DNA from: Acholoe squamosa
Lineage: Eukaryota; Annelida; Polychaeta; Phyllodocida; Polynoidae
DNA length: 64,000 nt
Direction: 5' to 3'
NCBI GenBank assembly: GCA_949317995.1
Contig: OX439041.1
Location: 2,854,501-2,918,500, forward strand
The notes below the pieces were generated by a model. It worked only from the letters and a program-made list of their open reading frames with translations. It was not told the origin of the DNA and did not search any database. Position numbers and translations under genes: made by a program. Each line of letters begins with the position of its first letter. Positions within the stretch are counted from its first letter, which is position 1. Below, one piece after another: positions 10,001-18,248 of this stretch.

Positions 10001-12168
10001 GAGATCCCCCCAAGCAAATTGTCGTGAGTCCTCGTCAACCTGTGTGAAGTGGCTCACACATGTAGCTAGATGGAACACGATGGATCACTGCACACTGGAT
10101 CACTGCACACTGGCGTTGGTATTGGTTATAGTCAAATTGGTTATTTGACTATAACCAATACCAACCCTCTCAGGTTTTAGTTGGGTATATATATCATAAT
10201 GTCGATCTTCACCAAAATATTGGGAATAAGAAGCAATGACAATATACATGACCTTGGGCAGTAGCCATGACAAATACAGAACAAGCAATGATAATTTATG
10301 TAACCTTGGTTAGGAGAAGTATCAGTCATAATTGCTGGGACTATATGTAACCCTGGTGGGGAACAGTACCAATTATAAGCAATGACAATGTATGTAACCT
10401 TTGTCAAGGACGGTGGCAGTGCCAAGCAATGGCGATATATATGGCCCGTTGGAGGACAGTGACAGCAGCTGACAATGATAATACAAATGTCCCTGGTCAA
10501 GGACAGCCAATAGCAGACAATGGTAATACACAGGTCAAGGACAGAAGGGTAATCATCGGCGATAACATATGCTGCCCTTCTTCCAGGACAGTGGCAGCTG
10601 CAAGCAATGATAATGTATATAGCTTAGTTCGAGGCCCGTCCTTGTTCATTGTGTCCATAGCAACCAGTACACACAGCCTTGGCCAGGAACAGTGTCAATA
10701 GTGAGGGACACAATGGTAATTCATTTGACTTTATGGTACAAGGACAGGCCATGCACGCTGGCCATTCCAATTACAGGACAGTAGGGTAATATGGGGGGTA
10801 GTAATCCAAGGACAGACCAATGTTAATGTATTCAGGATGGAGAGTACCTATAGAGGTTGAAGGACAGTCAATGACAATGACTGTGTGGATCAACACAGTA
10901 AAAGGTATGCCCGTGCACCCCTGAAATATTGGAATATAAATGTATATAAGCTGATATTTATCAGGAGTGCTTCTTCTTGTATGACCTGGAGGCCAATGCA
11001 AGAAGATTGGGATGCGGTTCTGCCGGAGGTCCTATTCCCAAAACAGAACTGAATGACCTAAAATGTGGTTGGTCATAGAAGTGGTTCAGGAGTGGTCGAG
11101 AATTGATGAATGCTTCCAAAGTAAGAACCATTTCCGGGTATTTCCCTCCTCAGAATCCATGGCCTGTCACTATGGGAAGCATTCAGGTGGAAACAATCCT
11201 GGAACCAGATTCCCTAACTTTTTTGCAACACAGTCTAATTCTGAGCAAGTCAGTTTGATTACAGTGTATAAGGAATCCGTCACTCAGTCTGGAGATTAGC
11301 TGGGAACTGGAAGATGCGTTAGCTACAATGAAAATTCTTTTTGCAGTGGCCCCCTGATACCACTTGCCACAGTCAGTGGCTCTGACCATGAATGGAAGTG
11401 TAGTGAAAGTGTACTCACAAAGGTCCACATAATAGAGGATCCTTTGGTTTTAAGGGCCGCTGAATGAGTGAGTAATAGATGTTTAACGCCATTTCGACAG
11501 CTCAGGTCATATTCATGGTGAGAACTACATTACAAATTTCACAGGGGGAATGTGTCAGTGCCCATGCATATGTGCACCACACACATCCCGAGGGGATAGG
11601 AAAGAGGAGAAATAGACCCTTTTAAGTGGGCTAGGGAAGCCCGAAGGGCCGCTGATCCAGGAGTGCATCATACCTTCTGGTCGTCATGATGTAAGCGAGA
11701 CTGCACTTCATTGGAGCATCATGCCGACCCTTCGGGTATTGACCCTGTAGGGTCGGCATAAATACATATACATATACTAATGCATCATGACGACCAATGG
11801 GCATGAAGCATTAATGCATCAGCAGCCCCTGAAGGATTGACATGAGTAGCCTATGTTGTCGCATGTTAAGAAATATCCTCAAGCATGCACGATAAGACAG
11901 TTTAAATTATCCCCCTGCCCCCCCCCCCACAAAAATATGAAAATTTCTATATTGTCCTCATTGTTTCCATTTACAGCAGTGCTTATCTGACTACCTACGT
12001 GACAACAACTACCCCAAGGTGGACTTCACCCCTCATAGCGCCGTTGTAGACACCGTCCATGTTGTACGTCATAACACGTCATGGTCATGTGACTGGTGGC
12101 ACAGGAAGCACATCTACGTCATCAGTGACGGCCGCCATGAACCTGCTGCTACAACTGATGGCTACTGA
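853..12168 (+). CDS. GGT7: Glutathione hydrolase 7-like (gamma-glutamyltransferase family) gene, 5' end missing
   Basis: Recognised from a chain of exons in family order with GT-AG borders and, with one exception, compatible phases. Family members are type II membrane ectoenzymes that cleave gamma-glutamyl bonds of glutathione; GGT7 is a divergent subgroup of doubtful activity. Visible landmarks are a basic patch plus a Leu/Ile/Val transmembrane helix, GGGAVDAAVAAAFCAGV, GGLSVAVPGE, LPWADL, a PSGGG turn, FGS followed by GILFNNAM, and VGATGG. Several active-site positions differ from active enzymes: the usual RE before the conserved AP is QA, and the NNEMxDF segment reads NNAMSTF. About 30-40 residues expected between the exons at 3918 and 4905 were not found. 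The small-subunit part (LNSRFGS, GILFN) resembles vertebrate GGT7 best. First coding exon(s) lie left of the window. Confidence 0.88.
1427..1552 (+). CDS. GGT7: GGT-like exon b: GGGAVDAAVAA block
   Basis: Acceptor TTAG at 1423-1426; donor GTATGT at 1553 in phase 2. It encodes VIQTVYGGGAVDAAVAAAFC and then SGLGGGLTAMVYK, the most conserved N-terminal block of gamma-glutamyltransferases. The phase-2 end fits the acceptor at 3177 and every similar acceptor inside the 36-bp array. Confidence 0.93.
1575..1745. repeat. Copy of the dispersed GATGCA-type palindromic element
   Basis: Contains the recurring pieces TTGATGCATCA, GGTCATCATGA, CCAGGACTACATTCATG, TGATGCATCAATGAAGT and CACTTCATTGGATCATCATG, arranged as imperfect inverted repeats. 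The same pieces recur at about ten other places in the window. It sits in the intron after exon b. Confidence 0.7.
2078..3180. repeat. 36-bp minisatellite carrying serial 3' splice-site-like units
   Basis: About 31 copies of a 36-bp unit containing ACATTATTCCAG, CCCCAGTAATGACATCAT and AACC. Because 36 is a multiple of three, both strands show long artificial open frames of 12-residue repeats; I do not call them genes. The plus-strand frame of the array is the same frame as GGT-like exon c. The final unit is altered to ATTTTTCCAG and forms the best acceptor for that exon. Confidence 0.95.
3178..3299 (+). CDS. GGT7: GGT-like exon c: segment before the GGLSVAVPGE block
   Basis: The best acceptor is TTTTTCCAG ending at 3177 (last unit of the 36-bp array), which matches exon b's phase-2 donor; donor GTAAGA at 3300 leaves phase 1. 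The exon encodes SVVAQATAPQLANRLMF and then NASYQG. In active gamma-glutamyltransferases the residues before the conserved AP are Arg-Glu, which bind the glutamyl carboxylate. Here they are Gln-Ala. A start at 3203 would need the weaker donor at 1559 and cannot be excluded. Confidence 0.78.
3746..4045 (+). CDS. GGT7: GGT-like exon d, split by a 143-bp insertion that can be spliced out
   Basis: The exon begins after TCCCCCCAG at 3745 with GGLSVAVPGE and resumes with GEVTGLYSL and LPWADLVAPSILL; donor GTAAGA at 4046. A 143-bp segment interrupts it after codon GAG at 3774. Read straight through, a TGA follows at 3781-3783. If GT at 3775 and AG at 3916-3917 are used as an intron, the two parts join with no gain or loss of codons. 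The coding parts are therefore probably 3746-3774 and 3918-4045. Confidence 0.82.
3770..3922. mobile_element. Short transposon-like insertion (introner candidate) with 10-bp target duplication
   Basis: The direct repeat GTGAGGTGAC occurs at 3770-3779 and 3913-3922, enclosing 133 bp. The two ends of the inner segment form an imperfect inverted repeat: TTTCGAGGAGAAACG on the left, and the complement of a segment reading CGCTTCTCCCCGAAAG on the right. No coding capacity. Each target copy contains AG|GT, so the left copy can serve as donor and the right one as acceptor. Family unknown; a 10-bp duplication would fit a Mutator-like miniature element, but that is inference. Confidence 0.75.
4318..4785. 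mobile_element. Foldback / MITE-like element in the GGT-like intron
   Basis: Two arms of about 91 bp, 4318-4408 and 4695-4785, are reverse complements with few mismatches; both begin with AATCAYGTGCCTCTGGCT on the outside. The middle of about 290 bp is unique and non-coding. It occupies the intron in which a coding segment of the GGT family (about 30-40 residues) seems to be missing. Confidence 0.85.
4905..5053 (+). CDS. GGT7: GGT-like exon e: FYNGSLAQDIV block
   Basis: The phase-compatible acceptor is TTTTTGTAAG ending at 4904; donor GTAATT at 5054, phase 1. It encodes LLQTLLTVSADPTSFYNGS and AQDIVADIQDNG, the family's FYxGxLA segment. The acceptor is unusually weak, so the exact start is less certain than the end. 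Confidence 0.85.
5487..5639 (+). CDS. GGT7: GGT-like exon f: GGIISVTDLAAY to PPPSGG
   Basis: Acceptor GTAAAG at 5486, donor GTATGT at 5640, phases 1 to 1. It encodes GGIISVTDLAAYTP, then HTTPPPSGGGFVNQVMNTLSG. This is the family's G(I/V)xTxxDLxxY and PPPxSGG region. Confidence 0.9.
5931..6049 (+). CDS. GGT7: GGT-like exon g: helical region after PPPSGG
   Basis: Acceptor CATTTTCAG at 5930, donor GTAATA at 6050, phase 1 to 0. It encodes an alpha-helical segment containing LDDLYAEMMAVFKAAFSKL, at the place where the family has its FRFAxAxR helix. Sequence conservation is low, but the position and phase fit. Confidence 0.75.
6050..7040. other. Intron g-h
   Basis: No exon recognised. Around 6795-6870 there is a cluster of GTGACGTCA / GTGACATCA (CRE-like) and CGTCGGCCG motifs in a short imperfect repeat; its meaning is unknown. 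The rest shows nothing notable. Confidence 0.5.
7041..7183 (+). CDS. GGT7: GGT-like exon h: start of the small subunit
   Basis: Acceptor TGCTCTCTAG at 7040, donor GTAAGG at 7184, phase 0 to 2. It contains HDITDPYIQDD and then NDITVMGLDGTCVVISLSLN. In active family members a Thr nucleophile begins the small subunit, in a GT(S/A)HxSV context. Here the aligned residue is Ser in ISNDITV, and the Thr before the conserved Asn is also Ser. The VMG-DG pattern is closer to the GGT7 branch than to GGT1. Confidence 0.85.
7415..7490 (+). CDS. GGT7: GGT-like exon i: FGS-GILFNN block
   Basis: Acceptor TTGTTCCAG at 7414, donor GTATGT at 7491, phase 2 to 0. It encodes RFGSRLVGERTGILFNNAM and then STFTLIK. 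The family motif GI(L/V)xNxEMDDF lacks both acidic residues (Glu to Ala, Asp to Thr) that hold the alpha-amino group of glutamate in active enzymes. Confidence 0.9.
7897..8048 (+). CDS. GGT7: GGT-like exon j: substrate-loop and VGATGG block
   Basis: Acceptor GACTTTCAG at 7896, donor GTAATA at 8049. It encodes MSRSYMAPIL and VVVGATGGAAVTVSH, matching the family's PLSSMxPTI and VGAxGG (oxyanion) region. With this donor the exon ends in phase 2, but the next exon needs phase 0. An upstream GTAACT at 8034-8039 would give phase 0 but shorten the protein by about five residues. Confidence 0.85.
8561..8674 (+). CDS. GGT7: GGT-like exon k: penultimate exon
   Basis: Acceptor CTATTCAG at 8560, donor GTGAGT at 8675, 38 whole codons. 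It encodes VLHYWLYRNETLEKAVGLPR and MHYNPATGHILFEEGFDW, the family's NLWFGxDVKRAVEEPRxH region. Confidence 0.88.
9029..9116. repeat. Perfect 20-bp inverted repeat, 48-bp loop
   Basis: 9029-9048 (beginning CAATAGTGACGAC) is the exact reverse complement of 9097-9116 (ending GTCGTCACTATTG). The loop repeats part of the stem (CTTTAGGTCATCAGTGACGAC), so alternative foldings exist. Confidence 0.9.
10116..10164. repeat. Perfect 22-bp hairpin with 5-base loop
   Basis: 10116-10137 and 10143-10164 are perfect reverse complements; the loop is TGGTT. The outer end reads TTGGTATTGG. It directly precedes the degenerate 60-bp repeat field. No T-tract or other functional flank is seen. Confidence 0.95.
10185..10900. 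repeat. Decayed tandem repeat, about 60-bp period
   Basis: Units contain AGCAATGACAATRTAT, GTAACCYTGG and TCAAGGACAGTGGCAG, with heavy substitution and length drift. Intronic, non-coding. Confidence 0.75.
11645..11840. repeat. Copy of the dispersed GATGCA-type palindromic element
   Basis: The ends are AGGGCCGCTGATCCAGGAGT and GCATCAGCAGCCCCTGAAGG, which are inverted relative to each other. The interior has the standard CACTTCATTGGAGCATCATG and an internal palindrome around ACCCTGTAGGGTCGGCAT. Confidence 0.85.
11977..12168 (+). CDS. GGT7: GGT-like last exon l with stop codon
   Basis: Acceptor TCCATTTACAG at 11976; 63 codons and TGA at 12166-12168, entered in phase 0 as left by exon k. It encodes CLSDYLRDNNYPKVDF, VVDTVHVVRHNTS and HIYVISDGRHEPAAT. 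This matches the C-terminal layout of the family: a helix, then a strand pair ending in xxAVSDPRxxGxAxGY. No canonical AATAAA follows within 130 bp; AATATAAA at 12172 is the nearest candidate. Confidence 0.85.
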   Translation, partial: QCLSDYLRDNNYPKVDFTPHSAVVDTVHVVRHNTSWSCDWWHRKHIYVISDGRHEPAATTDGY

Positions 12169-12307
12169 TGAAAATATAAATCATTAATCATATCCCTTTA
12201 TGGGCAGAGCAGAAATGGTTGTCCTGGCCATGGGTACGACCACCAAGAAAAGTATAGTTCCTAGAGTATAGGCCTATTTTCGATTCCTATACAGATACTA
12301 TGCATGG

Positions 12308-12850
12308 GTGTCAACTATAGTCAAGGATAGGCCTACCATGGTGTCAACTATAGTCAACGATAGGCCTACCATGGTGTCAACTATAGTCAACGATAGGCCT
12401 ACCATGATGTCAACTATAGTCAACAATAGGCCTACCATGGTGTCAACTATAGTCAACGATAGGCCTACCATGGTGTCAACTATAGTCAACGATAGGCCTA
12501 CCATGATGTCAACTATAGTCAACAATAGGCCTACCATGGTGTCAACTATAGTCAACGATAGGCCTACCATGATGTCAACTATAGTCAACGATAGGCCTAC
12601 CATGGTGTCAACTATAGTCAACGATAGGCCTACCATGGTGTCAACTATAGTCAACGATAGGCCTACCATGGTGTCAACTATAGTCAACGATAGGCCTACC
12701 ATGGTGTCAACTATAGTCAACGATAGGCCTACCATGGTGTCAACTATAGTCAACGATAGGCCTACCATGGTGTCAACTATAGTCAACGATAGGCCTACCA
12801 TGGTGTCAACTATAGTCAAAGATAGGCCTACCATGGTGTCAACTATCACT
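12308..12850. repeat. 33-bp minisatellite after the GGT-like stop codon
   Basis: About 16 copies of a 33-bp unit with GTCAACTATAGTCAACGAT and AGGCCTACCATGGT. The period is a multiple of three, so long open frames appear on both strands; they are artefacts. Variants (CGAT/CAAT, GGTG/GATG) recur in blocks, suggesting amplification of two- or three-unit groups. Lies 140 bp beyond the stop codon, probably in the 3' untranslated or flanking region. Confidence 0.95.
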
Positions 12851-13900
12851 GACATATTGTGATGCAGACGTTTTATCATTTGCGTACAATCTAGTTAAAA
12901 CAAATGAAACATTGATTATCTCTCTGTTTGTCTATATGCACAATACAGATGTCAATGATAATAATGACCTTGACCTTGACCTGTGATGGGTAAAGGTCAT
13001 TTAATTGAATATATGGACTGCAATTGCTGTTGCAAAATATAGCTTAGGTTGTGTTCCAGGTATTCTGACAGTGAATCTTAGGAAAATCTGCAGTATTTGA
13101 CCTTTGCCCTGTGACCCATGAGCTATGAAATCTTAAATATCATTAAATAGTGTGTTATACTATTCTAGTATGAGAATATTTAGAGAAAAATGTGATTTAG
13201 AAGTGAAATAATTTTTTGTCTATTTTTTTTCTAATCAAATGATATTTCACTACCTAATTTCAATTCTTTTTTGCCAAGTTTGTCCCCCAAGTTTATTTGT
13301 ACACACCAGGGCTGAAAGCTCCCCTGGATACAGCCCTGTAGACAATTCCATCCATCCTGCCAGGATCAGTTTTGTACACAGGTGTTAGGCTGATACTTGA
13401 CTGGCTAAATACTTACCTCTTTGCCATATGTAAATTAGGTCATTATCATTGGTGCTACAATTGAAATGTTATATTATGTACTAATATGTTTAATTCTATG
13501 TATGATATATGATTTTCATGGGTCAGTGTTGCAAAGTAAACTATTACATAAAAGATAAAAGGTTTTCACAGAATTATTCCATTTTCCATACAGCCTATGT
13601 TCAACTTCAATTTTAAAGGGCAAACACTCCTCAAAATTCATGTATCAACTTAGATCTTAGTTCAGTATTGTCTCAAGACCCTGCATGCGAAGTTTCATGA
13701 TTTTCACCACGTGTGCCAGAAACACCTGGAAGATGTTTTATAATGACTGCACTAAGTTGATCATTGACCGTGAGGGGGGGAGCATTTTAGAAAAAAACTT
13801 TCCCCCTGACCTGTAAGCTGCATGTACAACTGTCCATTCTTCCGTATATGATATACCGTATATACCGTAACACCGGTATTATGATACTAGCCCTATGTCG
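12851..13900. other. AT-rich intergenic DNA
   Basis: No gene, RNA or clear repeat recognised in this kilobase. Confidence 0.5.
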
Positions 13901-13904
13901 ACTG

Positions 13905-14090
13905 CTGATGCAGGAGTGAAGTGCTGGTTCAGCACTCTGAGCATCATACCAACCCTTCAGGAGTGTATCAGCCTCATAGGGTCGTTACGCTCCAGGACTA
14001 CATTAATGCATCATGACGACCAATGGACACAATACATTAATGTATTATTGTCCACATCGTGATACACCAGCAGTCGTTAACAGGCTAAGT
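13905..14090. repeat. Copy of the dispersed GATGCA-type palindromic element
   Basis: Has CTGCTGATGCAGGAGT at the left, GCATCATACCAACCCTTC, AGGGTCG and TGCATCATGACGACCAATGG. The right end is degenerate. Confidence 0.75.
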
Positions 14091-14159
14091 CATTGAAAAG
14101 TTTCCTTTTCAGTGTACGCTCCTTTCTATCCTAACATGACTGATGGGTACAACGTAAAG

Positions 14160-14400
14160 ACACCCAAGTGATGTGTTCATTTATCACCACAATGATGTGC
14201 CTGGGTACATACATACATACAGTCAGTCACTGTATCCATGGTGACTTTACCATACAGCTACCTGCACATAATGGACACTTTATGTATAAAGCATAGCTTC
14301 AGTATAAGGTGCCCCTGGTTTGGTATTTGGGGTTATGTAGTGCTGTTCTAAAGTGTGAAAACCACCCAGATAAGATGCATGTCAGGCTTAGGAAGGGGTT
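14160..14400. repeat. Copy of dispersed family B
   Basis: Shares TGATGTGTTCATTTATCACA, AAGGTGCCTGGGTA, TGTATAAAGCATA, CAGTATAAGGTGCCCCTGG and AAACCACCCAGATAAGATGC with copies at about 17240, 19495 and 29190, and part of 32130. Non-coding; class unknown. Confidence 0.7.
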
Positions 14401-14402
14401 TT

Positions 14403-15190
14403 GATACACTCCTGGAGCGTCAGCATGATGCACCAATGAAGTACTGGTGAGCACACTCACCCGCACTTCATTGGTGCATCACGATGACCGCTGGGCATGA
14501 TGTTGGGCCTTAAAGTGTTGATGCAGGTGAATGCCACTGGTCATCGTGATGCATGATTACAGCCACTGAGGGTCGTCATGGTGATGACCCATAAGGGTCG
14601 TCATGGTGATAACCAATTATGGGTCCTCATGGTTATGACCAATAAGGGTTGTCATGGTGATAACCAATAAAAGTTGTCATGGTGATGACCCATAAGGGTT
14701 GTCATAGTGATGACCAATAAGGGTTGTCATGGTGATGACCAATAAGGGTTGTCATGGTGATGACCAATAAGGGTTGTCATGGTGATGACCAATTATGGGT
14801 CGTCATGGTGATAACAAATCGGGGAAGTCAGGGTGATAACCAATTATGGGTCGTCATGGTGATGACCAATTATTGGTCGTCATGGTGATGACCAATTATG
14901 GGTCGTCATTCTGATGACCAATAACGGTTGTCATGGTGATAACCAATAGGGGTTGTCATGGTGATGACCAATAAGGGTTGTCATGGTGATGACCGATAAG
15001 GGTTGTTATGGTGATGACCAATAAGGGCTGTCATGGTGATGACCAATAAGGGTTGTCATGGTGATGACCAATAAGGGTTGTCATGGTAATGACCAATAAG
15101 GGTTGTCATGGTGATGACCAATAAGGGTTGTCACGGTGATGACCAATAAGGGTTGTCATGGTGATGACCAGCAAGGGTCGTCATGGTCGA
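14403..15190. repeat. GATGCA-type element with 25-bp minisatellite expansion
   Basis: 14403-14560 is a dispersed-element copy (GCATGATGCACCAATGAAGT and its inverse). From about 14560 to 15190 a 25-bp unit GGTTGTCATGGTGATGACC plus AATAAG is repeated about 25 times. The unit is itself a near-palindrome related to GGTCGTCATGATG of the element, so the array probably arose from it. Confidence 0.88.
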
Positions 15191-15915
15191 TTCGAGCAAC
15201 CGACCGGTCTTCCATCAAGAGGTCTGGTGAAACACAATTTGTTATGCTGGCCTATGTTCTGGGGACATTCCGCTCACCATACATGCTGCATGCACCTACC
15301 CAAATACCCCCAGGACAAAGGTCAACATAACAAGCTGTTTCAGGCAGATGTAAACATTCATAATAGCGGTTGTTGTCTTGATGTATCAAATTGTTTAGCG
15401 ACTTTCAATAGTCCATACATATTGTCTAGTTCAAAAGATTTGGTCTATAAACTTTATAAATGGAGGAGTTTCCCTCTTATTCCAGATCAGGGCATGCCCG
15501 GCTTGTAACACATCAAAATGGTGAGTCAACTCCCAACAAAAAAACAATGGATTTCTTTACTTTAAAAGGTAAAATTACTTGGAAACCATGATATAAATGC
15601 AATGTGCGATGATTAGGCTTCAACTCGTGAATATTAGCTACTAGAGAGATGTACGCGTCTTCACCTCATGCCTCTATCAGTAAATATTGCCTTTTACAGT
15701 CTATCAGCTGCGTAATCATATAGTGAACAACTCGTTGCATGTTATTGTTGGAAATCAGTCACAAGTCATGACATATCCATTAACTACTTATTTTATTGCA
15801 TGATAATCAATAGATAATCAATAAAAAATCAATGAATTCAAGTTGAAAACAAAAGTTGTACACACACTTCAGCGCCCGGCAGCTGTTGGTTTGGTTTGGA
15901 CGCGAAAAAAAGAGA
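15190..15915. other. Intergenic DNA
   Basis: An open frame of 116 codons crosses 15158-15508, but it starts in the 25-bp array and has no recognisable domain. No other signal seen. Confidence 0.4.
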
Positions 15916-15916
15916 T

Positions 15917-15990
15917 TCGCCTGGACCGGGACTCGTCCCACCTACCTCTAGCAGCTGAGCACAATGTGCTACCCACTATACCACCAGGTC
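15917..15990 (-). repeat. tRNA-like (SINE-type) sequence
   Basis: Read on the minus strand it begins CCTGGTGGTATAGTGGGTAGC (A-box-like) and ends GGGACGAGTCCCGGTCCAGG (B-box-like, with mismatches to GGTTCGANTCC). The 5' CCTGG and 3' CCAGG could pair as an acceptor stem. The D-arm resembles tRNA-Glu. The degraded B box suggests a tRNA-derived SINE or pseudogene rather than a working tRNA gene. The 2 kb segmental duplication begins inside it. Confidence 0.5.
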
Positions 15991-16150
15991 TCACACCTCG
16001 GTGCCTGGCTTGGCTTGGTTTGAATGCATCCAGCAGTTGTCTATAATTATAATGCTATTCTAACCTTACGCATGTGAGAGTTGTTGTGGGGGTCACAGCC
16101 ATATCAATGACTTATACAGACCTGGTTCTAACCAAGCGTTTCTCGTCAGT

Positions 16151-16220
16151 CCCTGTGGCGTGATGCATAGGAAGTCGGATTTGGGATCAGGAGACTGCAG
16201 GTTTGACCCCTAACCTGGCA
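16151..16220 (+). repeat. tRNA-like SINE head (A1 copy)
   Basis: CCTGTGGCGTGATGCATAGG (A-box-like) and GCAGGTTTGACCCC (B-box GGTTTGACCCC, one mismatch to the core) lie about 50 bp apart, closing with CTGG. The second copy is at 18429-18498. Probably a tRNA-derived retroposon head. Confidence 0.5.
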
Positions 16221-16265
16221 ATGAAAATTTCATCAGTTTTAACATGTAACATATGACATGTATGA

Positions 16266-16392
16266 CATGTAAGGAGGCATGTTATCCATGGATAACATGC
16301 CTCCTTACATGGATAACATGCCTCCTTACATGGATAACATGCCTCCTTACATGGATAACATGCCTCCTTACATGGATAACATGCCTCCTTAC
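16266..16392. repeat. 44-bp palindrome plus 21-bp tandem repeat, five units
   Basis: A perfect palindrome centred on CCATGG is followed by direct repeats of ATGGATAACATGCCTCCTTAC. The A2 copy of the duplication (about 18544-18650) has only four units, so unit number changed after duplication. Confidence 0.95.
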
Positions 16393-18036
16393 AAAAGTCA
16401 TGATGCAAGCATCATGGTGTGCAATATTGACAGGTATGTCCATGTGAATATCCAGAAAAAGCACCCAAAATCACAGAAGTCGTGCAATAAGCATGTGTAT
16501 ACATGCATGGTCATTTAAGGCCCCCCCCCCCTGGGTTACTCACCCACTAGTACACATACCTGCACACACGGGTGTGCTTCCCTCCACTCTTTCATGACCG
16601 CCATCCGGCAAGGTCGAAAATACTAGGTTCAATTAGTGTTGGATCCAGGATTTTGAAAAGGAGGGGGCGCCCCCCCCTTACTTAACCCCTGGATAAATTA
16701 TGGGCTGAAAAATAGTAGGCTAACTACAAGGAAAAAGGAGGGGCCGTGCACCCCTGTGCCCCCCGTCTTATTCGCCACTGTCGATCCAATTTTATTTTTG
16801 GGCTGGTTAGGGTGTCATTTTTAACATGGAATCAGTGACGTTCTGGCTAACTCTATGCATACTTATGGATGTTCTTGAAATCCTCTATAGATCTACACAC
16901 AGGAAAAGATCTACTACAAGGCAGCCTGCCAGTCTTAATGCTTTCTGGTTTATAAGAATATATAGCTGCTCTAGTTGGAGAAAAGAAATAAGTTTACTGT
17001 GGGTGTTTGGTCTACTGGGTGGGTGCGGGGGTGGGTCTGCTGATATGTATCCTCTCAGTATTTGCAAACTGAAACTGAGATCACTCAATGATAAAAGATG
17101 GAGTAGATAAACTTATAGTAACTCAAAATATGCCTAATTAAGGAGCAGCGCTACATAATCACTTCAGACTTGTTAAGTTATTCACATGTTTCCCTCTCCG
17201 TGTACTGTCTCACTGTGAGTGAATACATAAGGTACAGTATAGAGACGTGCTAGTCATGTGTTCATTTATCACAACACTATCTCTATAAGGTGCCTGGGGA
17301 TGGATACAAAAGGTAGTCCTTTCAGTGAACGCCCACCTGTATACTAGGTGCACTCCATGTATAAATCATACCTTGAGTATAAGGTGCACCTGGTATGGTA
17401 CTTGGGTAATCCTATAGTACTGCTATAAAGTGTGGAAACCACCCATATAAGACGCATCTAGACTTAGGAAACTCTTATAACCAGTCGATACCAAAATGTT
17501 TCCCCCTCGCAGGACCTGCAGATTTTATCATTCTGAAGGCTGGGATTTTGATATTGGCAGGACAAACCCATCAAGATCATTATTGTCAGAAAAGAAAACA
17601 AGAATCAACTTATTATTTCAATAATTCAACTCTTAGGATCTTAACAAACAGAAATGACTTTTATTTTGGCTGTAAAAGTCCTTGATAATGGTCCAATCTT
17701 GATAATGGTCCAAGTTGCAAGGTGTATAAACCAAAATGTAGCCCAAGAGTCCAACAGTACAGCATTGTGTCCTGATATCTGGCAATGCCCGTGGGTTGCC
17801 ATCAAAGCTGGTGTCCAGCGAATGAAGTAATGACTCTCCAGCATTTTGTTGGTTCATCATGACGACCAATGGTCATGATGAACTAACCCTTAAAGGTGCA
17901 GAAGAGGTCTTAATAACTATAGGCAAAGATTGTACAGTATAGGATAGGTCAGTCCATACAGTCCTAGAGTGAAGGCCAACCCCCCTCTACCCCCCCCCCA
18001 TGAAACTAGGTGACATTGTGTGTTCAGTATTGGGTA

Positions 18037-18248
18037 TCAATCTGCCTATCATTCATTTTACCTATCTCTCAGACCATCATGTTTAATCTACGCTGTTTGT
18101 CTGCTATATAAGCCTTTATTGTTTAATGATACATTCCTTACCATGTCTACTATTTCAATTTTACCTATCCCTGATAATGCCTATCATGTACCCTACCTGT
18201 CCCTCATTGTGCCTATCCCCCAACTCTGCACATCCCTCATATTTGACT
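18037..18248. repeat. Segment B1 between the two duplication copies
   Basis: Nearly identical to 20783-20994 and part of the left arm of the foldback at 20.2-22.4 kb. It ends in ...TTTGACT and shares CT with the start of copy A2, a 2-bp microhomology at the junction. Confidence 0.93.

Larger units (their letters stand above)
8675..11976. other. Long intron k-l with degenerate repeats
   Basis: No exon recognised. About 10185-10900 is a strongly decayed tandem repeat of roughly 60 bp built on CAATGACAATRTATGTAACC and TGGTCAAGGACAGT. Two perfect hairpins (9029-9116 and 10116-10164) and one GATGCA-type element (11645-11840) are listed separately. Open frames in this stretch are shadows of the repeats. 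Confidence 0.6.
15969..18034. repeat. Segmental duplication, copy A1
   Basis: Nearly identical to 18247-20289 (shift 2278 bp at the left end, 2255 bp after one 21-bp repeat unit and two C residues are lost). It contains a tRNA-like SINE, a 21-bp repeat with a 44-bp palindrome, a family B copy and a short GATGCA-type piece. The 94-codon frame at 16826-17110 has no recognisable domain and is not called a gene. Confidence 0.97.

Noticed and set aside
12298..12879. Open frames of 184 and 193 codons on both strands of the 33-bp array
   Set aside because: Both strands are open because the unit lacks stops; simultaneous openness argues for an artefact.
15917..15990. Functional tRNA gene
   Set aside because: The B box departs from GGTTCGANTCC at several positions and the anticodon arm does not fold cleanly; a SINE or pseudogene is more likely.
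16826..17110. 94-codon frame, identical at 19081-19365
   Set aside because: Identity comes from the segmental duplication; there is no domain, promoter or splice signal, and it overlaps an equally long minus-strand frame.
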